Below, piece after piece: positions 16,832-24,536 of a stretch of 64,000 nt of DNA. The notes under the pieces were generated by a model. The model ran no database searches. It saw nothing but the letters and a program-made list of their open reading frames with translations, and was not told the origin of the DNA. The DNA lies in assembly GCA_002347025.1 (NCBI GenBank), contig DEAE01000012.1:5960-69959 (forward strand), in the 5' to 3' direction. A program made the translations under genes and the position numbers. This DNA is from Acidobacteria bacterium UBA2990 (GTDB lineage Bacteria; Acidobacteriota; Vicinamibacteria; Vicinamibacterales; UBA8438). The number at the start of each line of letters is the position of its first letter. The first letter of the stretch is position 1.

Positions 16832-18001
16832 TCAGTACCTAGGCAAAGTTTGGTCAATCCGGTCTATCCAGGCAAGAATACCGCCCTTTAAATTCTTGGC
16901 TCCTATGTGTCCAGCCTCCCTTAGCAGCTTAACCGCCTTGCCGCTGCGCACTCCGGACTTGCAATGCACGATTAAGTCACCCCCTGCTTGCACCTCCGAC
17001 ATACGAGACTGCAGATCCCCTAGAGGTATAAGCACTGAGCCTGGAATGCGACAGATATCGAATTCCTGACTCTCCCGAACATCGAGCAGTACAAAAGAGT
17101 CCTCGCGGTCTATTCTCGCCTTTAATTCCTCAACTGTCACCTCTCCGTCAGTATTGGGCTCCACCTCCGACACAGGTTGAGTCGGAACGACACCGCAAAA
17201 CTGCTCATAGTCAATGAGTTGAGTCACCGTAGGTTTATCACCACAGACCGGACAATCGGGATCCTTTCGGAGTTTGAGCTCCCTAAATCTCATTTGCAGC
17301 GCGTCAAAAATGAGAAACCGTCCGATCAGCGAGTCACCGACACCAAGAATCAATTTCACTGCTTCGGTCGCCTGGAGAGTGCCCACAACGCCTGGTAAAA
17401 TGCCCAAGACCCCTCCCTCGGCACAGCTCGGCACTAGCCCAGGTGGAGGAGGTTCTGGGTACAGGCAGCGATAGCAGGGTCCGCCTGTCGTGGCGAACAC
17501 TGAGTTTTGACCCTCGAAGCGAAAGATACTTCCATACACGTTTGGCTTGCCTTGGATCACGCAGGCATCGTTGACCAGGTAACGCGTCGGAAAATTGTCT
17601 GTCCCATCAACAACCATGTCATAGTCTGCAAACAGACCAAGAGCATTCTGGGATGACAGAGCCATCTCATGGGTTACCACGTGGACTTCTGGATTGAGAG
17701 CATTGAGCCTCGACTTAGCTGACTCAAGTTTCGATCGCCCTACATCCGGGGTCCCATGGATTATTTGCCGTTGCAAATTGCTGTAGTCAACCTCATCGAA
17801 ATCAACAATCCCGATCGTCCCAACACCAGCCGCTGCCAGATACAGCGCTACAGGCGAACCCAAGCCGCCAGCACCGACACACAGCACCCGTGCCGCCTTC
17901 AGCTTTAGTTGACCCTCCATGCCCACTTCCGGCATGATGAGGTGGCGGCTGTAGCGAGCCACTTCCTCGTTGGTCAGACCCAGCGGCTCGCCTGTCGTCA
18001 C
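16832..18001 (-). CDS. moeZ: Sulfur-carrier adenylyltransferase/sulfurtransferase (MoeZ/MoeB-rhodanese)
   Basis: This 389-residue fusion activates the C-terminal glycine of small ubiquitin-like sulfur carriers. The E1-like domain has the nucleotide loop GAGGLGSP (43-50), the zinc ligands C176, C179, C250 and C253, and a candidate catalytic C193 (PSCAEGG). A rhodanese domain fills the last hundred residues, with active cysteine C347 in HCKSGVRSG. In Mycobacterium tuberculosis the same architecture adenylates and then thiocarboxylates CysO. Here the start overlaps the carrier gene by 4 bases (ATGA), so they are translationally coupled. It could also serve MoaD of molybdopterin synthase or ThiS. 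The protein is cytosolic. Confidence 0.92.
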   Translation of the reverse strand: MTTGEPLGLTNEEVARYSRHLIMPEVGMEGQLKLKAARVLCVGAGGLGSPVALYLAAAGVGTIGIVDFDEVDYSNLQRQIIHGTPDVGRSKLESAKSRLNALNPEVHVVTHEMALSSQNALGLFADYDMVVDGTDNFPTRYLVNDACVIQGKPNVYGSIFRFEGQNSVFATTGGPCYRCLYPEPPPPGLVPSCAEGGVLGILPGVVGTLQATEAVKLILGVGDSLIGRFLIFDALQMRFRELKLRKDPDCPVCGDKPTVTQLIDYEQFCGVVPTQPVSEVEPNTDGEVTVEELKARIDREDSFVLLDVRESQEFDICRIPGSVLIPLGDLQSRMSEVQAGGDLIVHCKSGVRSGKAVKLLREAGHIGAKNLKGGILAWIDRIDQTLPRY

Positions 18002-18282
18002 GCCTTCCTCCCGCCTGCCACGGATGGAATAATGCTGACCGTATCTTCAGACGAGACAGGTGTTTGCTCTTTCTCCAGATACCGTATGTCGTCATCGTTA
18101 ACGTAGATATTAACGAAGTTTCTCAGTTTGCCTTCGCTGTTATAGAGATGCTTGCGCAGGTCGGTATATTGGGCCGTCATGTTAGCAAGCAATTCACCGA
18201 CCGTAGCCCCCTCCGCTTCCACAACATCCTGTTTGGCAGTGTAGGAACGCAATGGAGTCGGGATTAGAATCTTAGTTGCCAT
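17998..18282 (-). CDS. cysO: Ubiquitin-like sulfur carrier protein (CysO/MoaD/ThiS family) with a masked C-terminus
   Basis: This 94-residue beta-grasp protein should carry sulfur as a C-terminal thiocarboxylate. Family signs are the beta-rich N-terminus (KILIPTPLRSYT), the FVNIYVNDDDIRYLE segment and an IIPSVAGG end. The diglycine is at residues 90-91 and is followed by three more residues (RKA), whereas active MoaD and ThiS end at GG. The tail must be removed before MoeZ can adenylate it. The JAMM protease encoded just upstream is the obvious candidate, as described for QbsD with QbsE in Pseudomonas. The cysM and mec neighbours point to a CysO-like role in cysteine synthesis rather than to molybdopterin or thiamine. 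Confidence 0.88.
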   Translation of the reverse strand: MATKILIPTPLRSYTAKQDVVEAEGATVGELLANMTAQYTDLRKHLYNSEGKLRNFVNIYVNDDDIRYLEKEQTPVSSEDTVSIIPSVAGGRKA

Positions 18283-18376
18283 GTGTTTCGTCCGTCAGTA
18301 TTCTCCGATAGTGACACACTAGTCACTCCGCGCCGTGACAAGAATAAGCTCCCTAAGCTTGCGGTGTCTTATCAGT

Positions 18377-18862
18377 CTAGCGAAAGTTTCCACTCGTCAC
18401 CTTACTCTGAATCGCATCTTGTGGCTCAAGCTTAACCCGCTGTTCATCAAAAGCCGACCTGTCCTCGCGCAACCGCCAAGAACGCAAGGTGGTCGGGTCG
18501 CCACCTCGCACCGCCAGGATGACATAGGCAAAAGTGGGCCACGCATGGTCCAAGTCGTATTGCGACGGACAGGCCGAATCATCAGGATGGGAGTGATAAA
18601 ACCCTATCAGCTTGCCGTCTATCTCATTTGCTCGCCGCTCCGCCACAATATAATCAGCCGGCTGTATACAAAAACGTCTCCTAGTTCCTTCGTCGGTAGT
18701 ATTGGGCAAAGGTACCGCCTCGGTCACCATTTCGCCACATCCGATGAGAGCACCACAGGACTCATTCGGATACACTTCCTGGCTGTGCCGACGAATCCCT
18801 TCATCGGCTGTTGCTCGCATCACTAAAGTCGGAAGCCGACCCATTCCAAGTGTCTCAATCAT
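18377..18862 (-). CDS. mec: JAMM/MPN zinc metallopeptidase (Mec-like)
   Basis: This 161-residue protein has a complete JAMM zinc-protease motif: E34 (NESCGALIG) and H90-x-H92-x7-S100-x2-D103. In Mycobacterium tuberculosis the Mec protein releases cysteine from the CysO-cysteine adduct; in QbsD-type systems a similar enzyme clips extra residues after the diglycine of a carrier. Both activities could be needed here because the neighbouring carrier ends in GGRKA. It is the second gene of the block, 8 bases after the cysteine synthase fusion and 94 bases before the carrier gene. No signal peptide is seen, so it should be cytosolic. Confidence 0.9.
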   Translation of the reverse strand: MIETLGMGRLPTLVMRATADEGIRRHSQEVYPNESCGALIGCGEMVTEAVPLPNTTDEGTRRRFCIQPADYIVAERRANEIDGKLIGFYHSHPDDSACPSQYDLDHAWPTFAYVILAVRGGDPTTLRSWRLREDRSAFDEQRVKLEPQDAIQSKVTSGNFR

Positions 18863-18870
18863 CTAGCTAA

Positions 18871-20217
18871 CTAGGCAGAATCGGTCGCAAAACCCTTTTC
18901 TTTCCAAGCCAAAGTACCTCCGTTCAGGCTGCGCACGTTACGGTAGCCTAGAGATTTCAGGTAAAGCAGACCCGACAATGAGGCGTTCCCACGCTGACAA
19001 ACACTGAGAATCGGCGCATCGAGATCACGGGGCAACACCGAAAGATAATCAGTGTTTTCTCCTAATTCAGACAAGGGCATATTAACGGCGCCGGGAATGT
19101 GCGCCTCGTCGTACTGACCTGAGGGTCGGACATCCAGTACGAAAGGTCGATCTACTTGCCATTGCTCGTGCGCCGAAACTACATCAATCGTTAATTCCGC
19201 ATTGCCACGAATGTTCTCCCTCATCTTGTCTAACAGTGGACTCTTTTCCGCTCCCTTGCTCGGCGAGGCAGAAGCCACACTGGGCAGGTGTTTCACGAAA
19301 GAAGAGGCATATTTGAAGGCATTGTCCGGAAAAATCACCACCAGTAAGTTCCCGGGTTCATCAGGTACTAGCTCGAAGGCCCCAGCCAGTGCCATCGAAC
19401 AGCTCGGCCCCGCAGTGATACTCTCTTCCCGATTTAGCCGCAGACACAACTGATAGGCAATTTCGTCGTTGACCTCGATCACGTGGTCGTACTCATCTGG
19501 TCGATACAACTTTGTCTGCTGGAGTTGCCGCAAACTGCGGACCCCGGGGATATCGTGCCCCTCGTTCGGGTAAACCCCCAACACCTGAATTTCGGATCGT
19601 TGCTCTTTTAGGTAACGACCAGTCCCTGTGATTGTGCCGCATGTCCCAAGTCCAGCAGCGAAATGGGTCACCTTTCCCTGGGTCTGATGCCAAATCTCTG
19701 GGCCCGTAGTTTTGTAGTGAGCATCAGGATTTGCCTCGTTCACATACTGGTTCAGCATGTGAAAATCTGGTCTTTCACCGAGTTCCATAGCTTTTGCAAT
19801 AGCCCCCTCTGGAGCACCAGGAGCCGGACAAAGAGTATCCTGGAGTTCTAGCACCTCAGCCCCAAAAAACCGCAACATTGTGCGTTTTTCAAGGGGGATT
19901 TCACTCGAGAGCGGTGTCGTTAGCGTGTATCCCTTCGCGTTGGCAATCATTGCAAGCGCCATACCCGTATTGCCCGAGGTAGGTTCCACCAGCTTCTGGT
20001 TCTGCTGAACGGTTTGTCGATTCTCTCCATCTGCCAATAGGTTGGCGGCTACCCTGTCCTTAACTGCACCAAATGGGTTGTACCATTCAAGCTTTGCGTA
20101 GACTTGGGTATACCTAAACGGACTAACCCTGTTCAAACGCACTAACGGTGTCGGATTCTCGGTGTCGCACCGGAGACCCAGTATCGAGTCATAGACCCGA
20201 AGGGCATGATCATTCAT
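18871..20217 (-). CDS. cysM: Cysteine synthase fused to a C-terminal rhodanese domain (CysM-like)
   Basis: This 448-residue protein has a PLP cysteine-synthase domain (about 1-320) with the PLP lysine K53 in NPFGAVKDRVAANL, the substrate loop EPTSGNTGMALA, and GLGTCGTITGTGRYL. A rhodanese domain (about 350-445) follows, whose active cysteine is near 407 (SVCQRGNAS). The synthase part is of the CysM/CysK type that swaps the hydroxyl or phosphate of an activated serine for sulfur. In mycobacteria CysM accepts sulfur from thiocarboxylated CysO. A fused persulfide-carrying domain on the enzyme suggests another sulfur route. It is the first gene of the minus-strand block, followed by mec 8 bases later. 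Cystathionine beta-synthase activity is an alternative. Confidence 0.88.
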   Translation of the reverse strand: MNDHALRVYDSILGLRCDTENPTPLVRLNRVSPFRYTQVYAKLEWYNPFGAVKDRVAANLLADGENRQTVQQNQKLVEPTSGNTGMALAMIANAKGYTLTTPLSSEIPLEKRTMLRFFGAEVLELQDTLCPAPGAPEGAIAKAMELGERPDFHMLNQYVNEANPDAHYKTTGPEIWHQTQGKVTHFAAGLGTCGTITGTGRYLKEQRSEIQVLGVYPNEGHDIPGVRSLRQLQQTKLYRPDEYDHVIEVNDEIAYQLCLRLNREESITAGPSCSMALAGAFELVPDEPGNLLVVIFPDNAFKYASSFVKHLPSVASASPSKGAEKSPLLDKMRENIRGNAELTIDVVSAHEQWQVDRPFVLDVRPSGQYDEAHIPGAVNMPLSELGENTDYLSVLPRDLDAPILSVCQRGNASLSGLLYLKSLGYRNVRSLNGGTLAWKEKGFATDSA

Positions 20218-20635
20218 GAAATGGCTCAGTCAGTACAGGCGTTAACAACTTGCCTAAACCCAAGATTACATATTATTCCGACAGCGGCTGACCTTCAAGC
20301 AGTGTCGCTGCACCCAAACAAAGCTGGCCACTCAATATCGAATAATTTACCTCCTTGAAATCGAGACAATCTAGAGTTCTCGATAGCACTTCTTCCCTCA
20401 TTGCATCACAGTAAAAAGGGTGCAGCGACCAATAACGCCAACGCCTTCTTCAGAAATCGAGTATCTCGCCGAACCTTTGCCGCCAAAAAAACCGACCGGA
20501 ACCCAGGCTTGAAACCATCAAAACAACTGATGCGCAAACCGGCTTGGCTCTTGGTACAAATGTCATAGGTTCAGCACCAAAGCCATCACCACCACCTAAG
20601 CTACCCTCCAAGCGTTCACTGATAAACTCCCTGCG
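20218..20635. other. Divergent intergenic region, promoters expected, no recognised gene
   Basis: About 420 bases separate the start of the sulfur block on the minus strand from the aminotransferase on the plus strand. No tRNA, riboswitch or credible small ORF was found. On the minus strand AT-rich sequence near 20265-20278 (TATTATTCC and reverse) could be a promoter for cysM, but no palindrome resembling an IscR type 1 site is evident. On the plus side TAAACT at 20623-20628 lies 7 bases before the aminotransferase ATG and could act as the -10 of a leaderless transcript. Confidence 0.4.
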
Positions 20636-21739
20636 ATGGACATCGAATCTTTCGAGCTAGAGCGTTGGCAGTCAATTCATGAACATAACGTGACAATCAA
20701 TTTGTCAGAGAGCGGTGTAAAGCCACTCCAAGTCAAAGAATTAATTAAACCCAACGAACTCGAAGTGCTACTCGGTCAACCACTGGCATACACTCAGACC
20801 AACGGATCGGTCACCTTGCGCCAGAACATCGCAGCCTTATACCCCGATGCTGATATCTCAAACATCCTTGTGACCAACGGTAGTTCCGAAGCAAATTTTG
20901 TCGCCTGCTGGCACCTGATCAACCCTGGAGACGAGGTTGTCATTGTGCAACCAACCTATATGCAAATCCCAGCTCTGGCCAGGTCATTTGGAGCAACAGT
21001 GAATGAAGTGTGGCTTGAAAGCACAGCTACTGGTTGGCACCTCAACTTAGAACTGGTCCGGGATGCCGTCACACCAAAAACCCGTTTCATAGCAGTCTGT
21101 AACCCCAACAACCCAACCGGTGCGCGCTTCGACGACGCCTCACTAACAGAACTTTGTTCTATCGCCGCTAAATACGGTTGTTGGCTGTTAGCCGACGAGA
21201 TTTACCGTGGGACAGAGCTCGATAGCCGTGACACACCGTCCGCATGGAACCGCTACGAGCGAGTCATTGTCACCAGTGGGCTTTCGAAAGCATACGGACT
21301 ACCAGGGCTACGAATGGGCTGGCTGGCCGCACCTCCAAGTACAATCGATGCACTCTGGGGACGGCGCGACTATACAACGATTGCACCAGGCGCTATAAAC
21401 GACTTGTTAGCGCGGCGTGCCCTTGAACCTACAAGGCGGAACACTTTGATCGCACGGGCCCGTCGAATTCTAAGAAAGAACCAGGCTATCGTAGCCACAT
21501 GGATCAATGGACAGCCCAAGGTCCACCAAGTTCCACCAGAAGCCAGCGCCGTGACCTTGATACGCTATACAGGAAGCTGGACCTCTGTCGAACTTGCTGA
21601 AGCACTTCGGGCCCAACATAGCGTACTAGTAGTGCCCGGTTCACACTTCAGACTCGATCAACACCTGCGTGTTGGTATCGGCGGTGAGCCGAGACCTCTG
21701 AGGGATGGTCTCGCACGGCTTGGGCAAATCCTTAATTGA
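20636..21739 (+). CDS. Class I/II PLP-dependent aminotransferase of unknown substrate
   Basis: This 367-residue protein has a fold-type I aminotransferase pattern: substrate/cofactor loop NGSSEANF (81-88), CNPNNPTG (155-162), LLADEIYRG with the PLP aspartate (185-192) and the Schiff-base lysine K218 in SGLSKAYGLPGLRMGW. The Y-x-x-x-x-G-x-x-x-L-R-x-x-I motif (AYTQTNGSVTLRQNI) is also present. The sequence resembles the group that includes capreomycidine synthase and other aspartate-aminotransferase-like enzymes with open specificity. It lies 28 bases before a CoA transferase, which suggests a shared operon, perhaps for amino-acid or 2-oxo-acid breakdown. The substrate is not predictable. Confidence 0.85.
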   Translation: MDIESFELERWQSIHEHNVTINLSESGVKPLQVKELIKPNELEVLLGQPLAYTQTNGSVTLRQNIAALYPDADISNILVTNGSSEANFVACWHLINPGDEVVIVQPTYMQIPALARSFGATVNEVWLESTATGWHLNLELVRDAVTPKTRFIAVCNPNNPTGARFDDASLTELCSIAAKYGCWLLADEIYRGTELDSRDTPSAWNRYERVIVTSGLSKAYGLPGLRMGWLAAPPSTIDALWGRRDYTTIAPGAINDLLARRALEPTRRNTLIARARRILRKNQAIVATWINGQPKVHQVPPEASAVTLIRYTGSWTSVELAEALRAQHSVLVVPGSHFRLDQHLRVGIGGEPRPLRDGLARLGQILN

Positions 21740-21767
21740 AACCACACCATCAACACGAGATCATTAA

Positions 21768-22988
21768 ATGACCGACACTACCCCAACGAAATCGCCTCAA
21801 ACCGATGGAGCACTCACGGGATTAACAGTACTAGACCTGACAAGGGTCCTGTCAGGCCCTTACTGCACCATGATGCTCGGTGATATGGGCGCTAGGGTCA
21901 TTAAAGTGGAACAACCAGGCAAAGGGGACGACACTCGCGGCTGGGGTCCACCGTTTCAGAACGGCGAGAGCTCCTATTTTCTCAGCGTCAACCGAAACAA
22001 AGAAAGCATTACGCTTAACTTCAAACACCCAGACGGCCGAAAGGTTCTCGACAAGCTTATCGCCAAGGCCGACGTAATTGTCGAAAATTTCCGCCCAGGC
22101 ACATTAACTCGACAGGGCCTTGGGTATGAATCTTTAGCTGCCAGCCACCCGCAACTCGTCTACTGCTCGATTTCTGGGTTCGGCCAGACGGGACCTCGTC
22201 GATCTGAACCCGGCTACGATGCAGTAATGCAAGGCGAGGGAGGACTGATGAGCATCACAGGGTCGAGCGGAGGAACCCCGTATCGCCTCGGAGTCGCCAT
22301 CGCAGACATCGTGTCAGGCATGTTCGCCGCCTATGGAGTAGCGATCGGCCTGCTCGCTCGAGAGCGCACAGGACGTGGTCAGTACATCGATGTTGGAATG
22401 CTCGACTCAGTCGCGGCCATCTTGACCTACCAGGCGGGTATCTGTTTCGCGACAGGTCAAGCCCCTCCTAGGCTTGGGAACCAACACCCGACTATCGTTC
22501 CCTACGAGACCTTGGCCGCCTCAGACGGCAACATAGTGGTTGCCGTTGGCAATGACGCGCTATTCGTGAAGTTCTGTGAGGTTCTGGAAATCCCAACTCT
22601 AGCCAGCGATGCCAGGTTTACATCTAATAAGGACCGTGTGGAGCATCAAGAGGCGCTTCGTCCCTTGCTCGCCGAACGCCTGAAAACAAAATCGAGACAA
22701 CAGTGGCTTGAAGCACTGAAACAAGCAGGGGTTCCGTGTGGTGCCGTGCGTGACCTAGCCGAAGTGCTTTCAGACCCCCAGCTTATCGAGCGCATGATGG
22801 TAGTTTCGACGAATCACCCAAACGTCGGGCCCATGCAAGTGCTTGGTGTACCTGTAAAAATGAGCAACAGCCCAGGAGCGGTGCGAACGCCACCTCCAGT
22901 CCTGGGAGAGCATACCGGTGGGATACTAGAAACTTTGGGATATAGCCCTGCAGAACGCAAGGCATTAAAAGAAGCTGGGGTGATCTAA
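21768..22988 (+). CDS. Class III CoA transferase (CaiB/BaiF family)
   Basis: This 406-residue enzyme moves CoA between carboxylic acids. The N-terminal segment TVLDLTRVLSGPYCTMMLGDMGARVIKVEQP is the family's most conserved stretch, and the catalytic aspartate is D151 in PGYDAVMQGEGG. Length and domain order are normal. Known members act on oxalate/formate, carnitine, bile acids, benzylsuccinate or itaconate; none is singled out here. It follows the aminotransferase by 28 bases on the same strand, so the two may degrade one compound through its CoA ester. The protein is cytosolic. Confidence 0.9.
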   Translation: MTDTTPTKSPQTDGALTGLTVLDLTRVLSGPYCTMMLGDMGARVIKVEQPGKGDDTRGWGPPFQNGESSYFLSVNRNKESITLNFKHPDGRKVLDKLIAKADVIVENFRPGTLTRQGLGYESLAASHPQLVYCSISGFGQTGPRRSEPGYDAVMQGEGGLMSITGSSGGTPYRLGVAIADIVSGMFAAYGVAIGLLARERTGRGQYIDVGMLDSVAAILTYQAGICFATGQAPPRLGNQHPTIVPYETLAASDGNIVVAVGNDALFVKFCEVLEIPTLASDARFTSNKDRVEHQEALRPLLAERLKTKSRQQWLEALKQAGVPCGAVRDLAEVLSDPQLIERMMVVSTNHPNVGPMQVLGVPVKMSNSPGAVRTPPPVLGEHTGGILETLGYSPAERKALKEAGVI

Positions 22989-23029
22989 TCTTGGACAAAT
23001 CTGAGATAACCATCTCGTCGCCCGCTGAC

Positions 23030-23467
23030 TCAACGGTCCACAAACACCGGAAGGGACTCAAGAAGAAAATCGAGTACATGCGCTTCCGTCAGCTGACCGA
23101 TTTCGAGGCCATCCTGTAAGGGGCGCTCCCTAGTCGACACCCTTCGTCCTCGAACACAGCTGACTTCCGTCATGATCGTCACAGGGTCCTGCGTTGCGTC
23201 AAGAGTAAGGTCAATGAAATCTTCACGGTTCCGCTCTGACACGAGACGTACCGCTCCCTCCGGAGTCGACAACCGATAGTCAAAACCTTCAGCCTTTAGA
23301 ACAGAAACAACCTGCTGCACCACCGGAACGGCAGTTAGCCTGATGAATTCCTGTCCCAACTCTCTGGCAACATCGGCTCGTGCACGGCGATCGGCAGCCG
23401 CTTGTCGAGCTTTATCTATTGTTATGAGGACCCGCCTGCGCACGTCAGCCACCTCAGCCATAGTCAA
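23030..23467 (-). CDS. Conserved unknown protein, 145 residues
   Basis: I do not recognise this protein. It opens with a predicted helix (about residues 1-55, VADVRRRVLITIDKARQAAADRRARADVARELGQ) rich in Arg and Ala that could be a coiled coil. A mixed alpha/beta part follows (FDYRLSTPEGAVRLVSERNREDFIDLTLD, DPVTIMTEVSCVRGRR). There is no signal peptide or membrane segment. Its start overlaps the end of the next gene by 4 bases, so the two are coupled and probably work together. The 3' end is 42 bases from the convergent CoA transferase. Confidence 0.6.
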   Translation of the reverse strand: MTMAEVADVRRRVLITIDKARQAAADRRARADVARELGQEFIRLTAVPVVQQVVSVLKAEGFDYRLSTPEGAVRLVSERNREDFIDLTLDATQDPVTIMTEVSCVRGRRVSTRERPLQDGLEIGQLTEAHVLDFLLESLPVFVDR

Positions 23468-23931
23468 CCCTCTTCTTCTTGAAACCCAGAGCCAGCCCCC
23501 ACCTCATAGATCCTAATTAGCTCCACAAGCTTGTATCCGCGCGTTTGGTAGGGCGGCACCACTCGTTTGGTGCGCAAATACTGCAACATACTGGTATCAG
23601 CATAATCTGGGGGGCCGATCTCCTGACAGCCAGACAATGCATGTTCGAGTTCAGTCAGACTACTGGCCGGTTCGGTCACAATTCTAGCTACCGGAAAAAT
23701 ACCAAGCAGCCTAGATCGGATCTGTCGGTCACACGTACGGAACCGGACATATACCTCATTGCTAATAAAGTTGTACTCGACATCTGACCGAGACGATCGC
23801 GCATCCTCCACTCGCACGAAAGTCACTTTATCTAGGTTTCCAAAAAAATCGATGAGGGTCTGCGTAAAATCCCCTTCTCCAGACCAGCTACTAGTGTCTA
23901 ATTCCATAAAAGCGATTGGACCCGCGAACAC
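23464..23931 (-). CDS. Conserved unknown protein, 155 residues
   Basis: I do not recognise this protein. It is soluble and of mixed composition, with a GDFTQTLIDFFGNLDKVTFVRVEDARSS segment and a C-terminal acidic end (SGFQEEEG). Two starts are possible: 23931, or the methionine at 23907 that gives MELDTSSWSG; neither has a strong Shine-Dalgarno sequence. It is the first gene of a two-gene unit with the next unknown gene (4-base overlap). The neighbouring cupredoxin gene ends 98 bases upstream of it on the same strand, so a link to the metal cluster is possible but not supported. Confidence 0.58.
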   Translation of the reverse strand: MFAGPIAFMELDTSSWSGEGDFTQTLIDFFGNLDKVTFVRVEDARSSRSDVEYNFISNEVYVRFRTCDRQIRSRLLGIFPVARIVTEPASSLTELEHALSGCQEIGPPDYADTSMLQYLRTKRVVPPYQTRGYKLVELIRIYEVGAGSGFQEEEG

Positions 23932-24028
23932 CCATACAACGCATGCGTGGTTGGCTTTTGAAGCGTAGACCTTGGTTCACAAACAGGCAGTAAGGCAATT
24001 GCTTACAATATTTTCGATCAAGCTAGAG

Positions 24029-24508
24029 TCAATCCTTGGCTACTACCTCGATCATCCCCCGCATCATCGCTCGATGCGGGAAACAGATGTAAGGCCGGTG
24101 ACCAACCTGCTTTGGCGCGCGGACGCTAATGATAGTTGATTCATCAGCTTCAAGATAAGCCGTCTCAATGCCTAACCCGTCGATCACCAGATTATGTTTG
24201 AATCCATAATCGAGGTTGGAGAAATTGAACCGAACCTCTTCTCCAGCTGTGAGCCGGATCCTTGGATTTGGCTCAGAACCTCCTGATAAATAAAATGCCA
24301 TATCTTGAGCTACAATGACGATCTCTCGAGGATCGGTTTCAGTGCTAGCGGTCAGCGGCAGCAAGGCTAACAGGCCAGCTACCAAAGCCATTGCCAGCCC
24401 GAGGGTAAACACCTGCCGCACGCCACCAATTAATCTTGCCGCACAGGACCGCCTTAGCCACTTCCACTCCGACACGGTTTCACGATCCTCCTGTCTGATA
24501 GCCAACAA
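24029..24508 (-). CDS. Membrane-anchored cupredoxin-like copper protein
   Basis: This 159-residue protein has an N-terminal hydrophobic segment (about 33-55, TLGLAMALVAGLLALLPLTAS) preceded by positive charges, so it should be anchored or exported with its body outside the cytoplasm. The body is a cupredoxin fold with type-1 copper ligands: H105 (FKHNLVI), C142 (YICFPH), H145 and a methionine at 147 or 148. Such proteins carry electrons or bind copper. It follows the ZIP permease by 28 bases, and both follow a multicopper oxidase, so it may pass electrons to or from that enzyme or handle copper for it. Confidence 0.85.
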   Translation of the reverse strand: MLAIRQEDRETVSEWKWLRRSCAARLIGGVRQVFTLGLAMALVAGLLALLPLTASTETDPREIVIVAQDMAFYLSGGSEPNPRIRLTAGEEVRFNFSNLDYGFKHNLVIDGLGIETAYLEADESTIISVRAPKQVGHRPYICFPHRAMMRGMIEVVAKD

Positions 24509-24536
24509 TTTATTTACTAGTGAGCCGTCAGCAATC

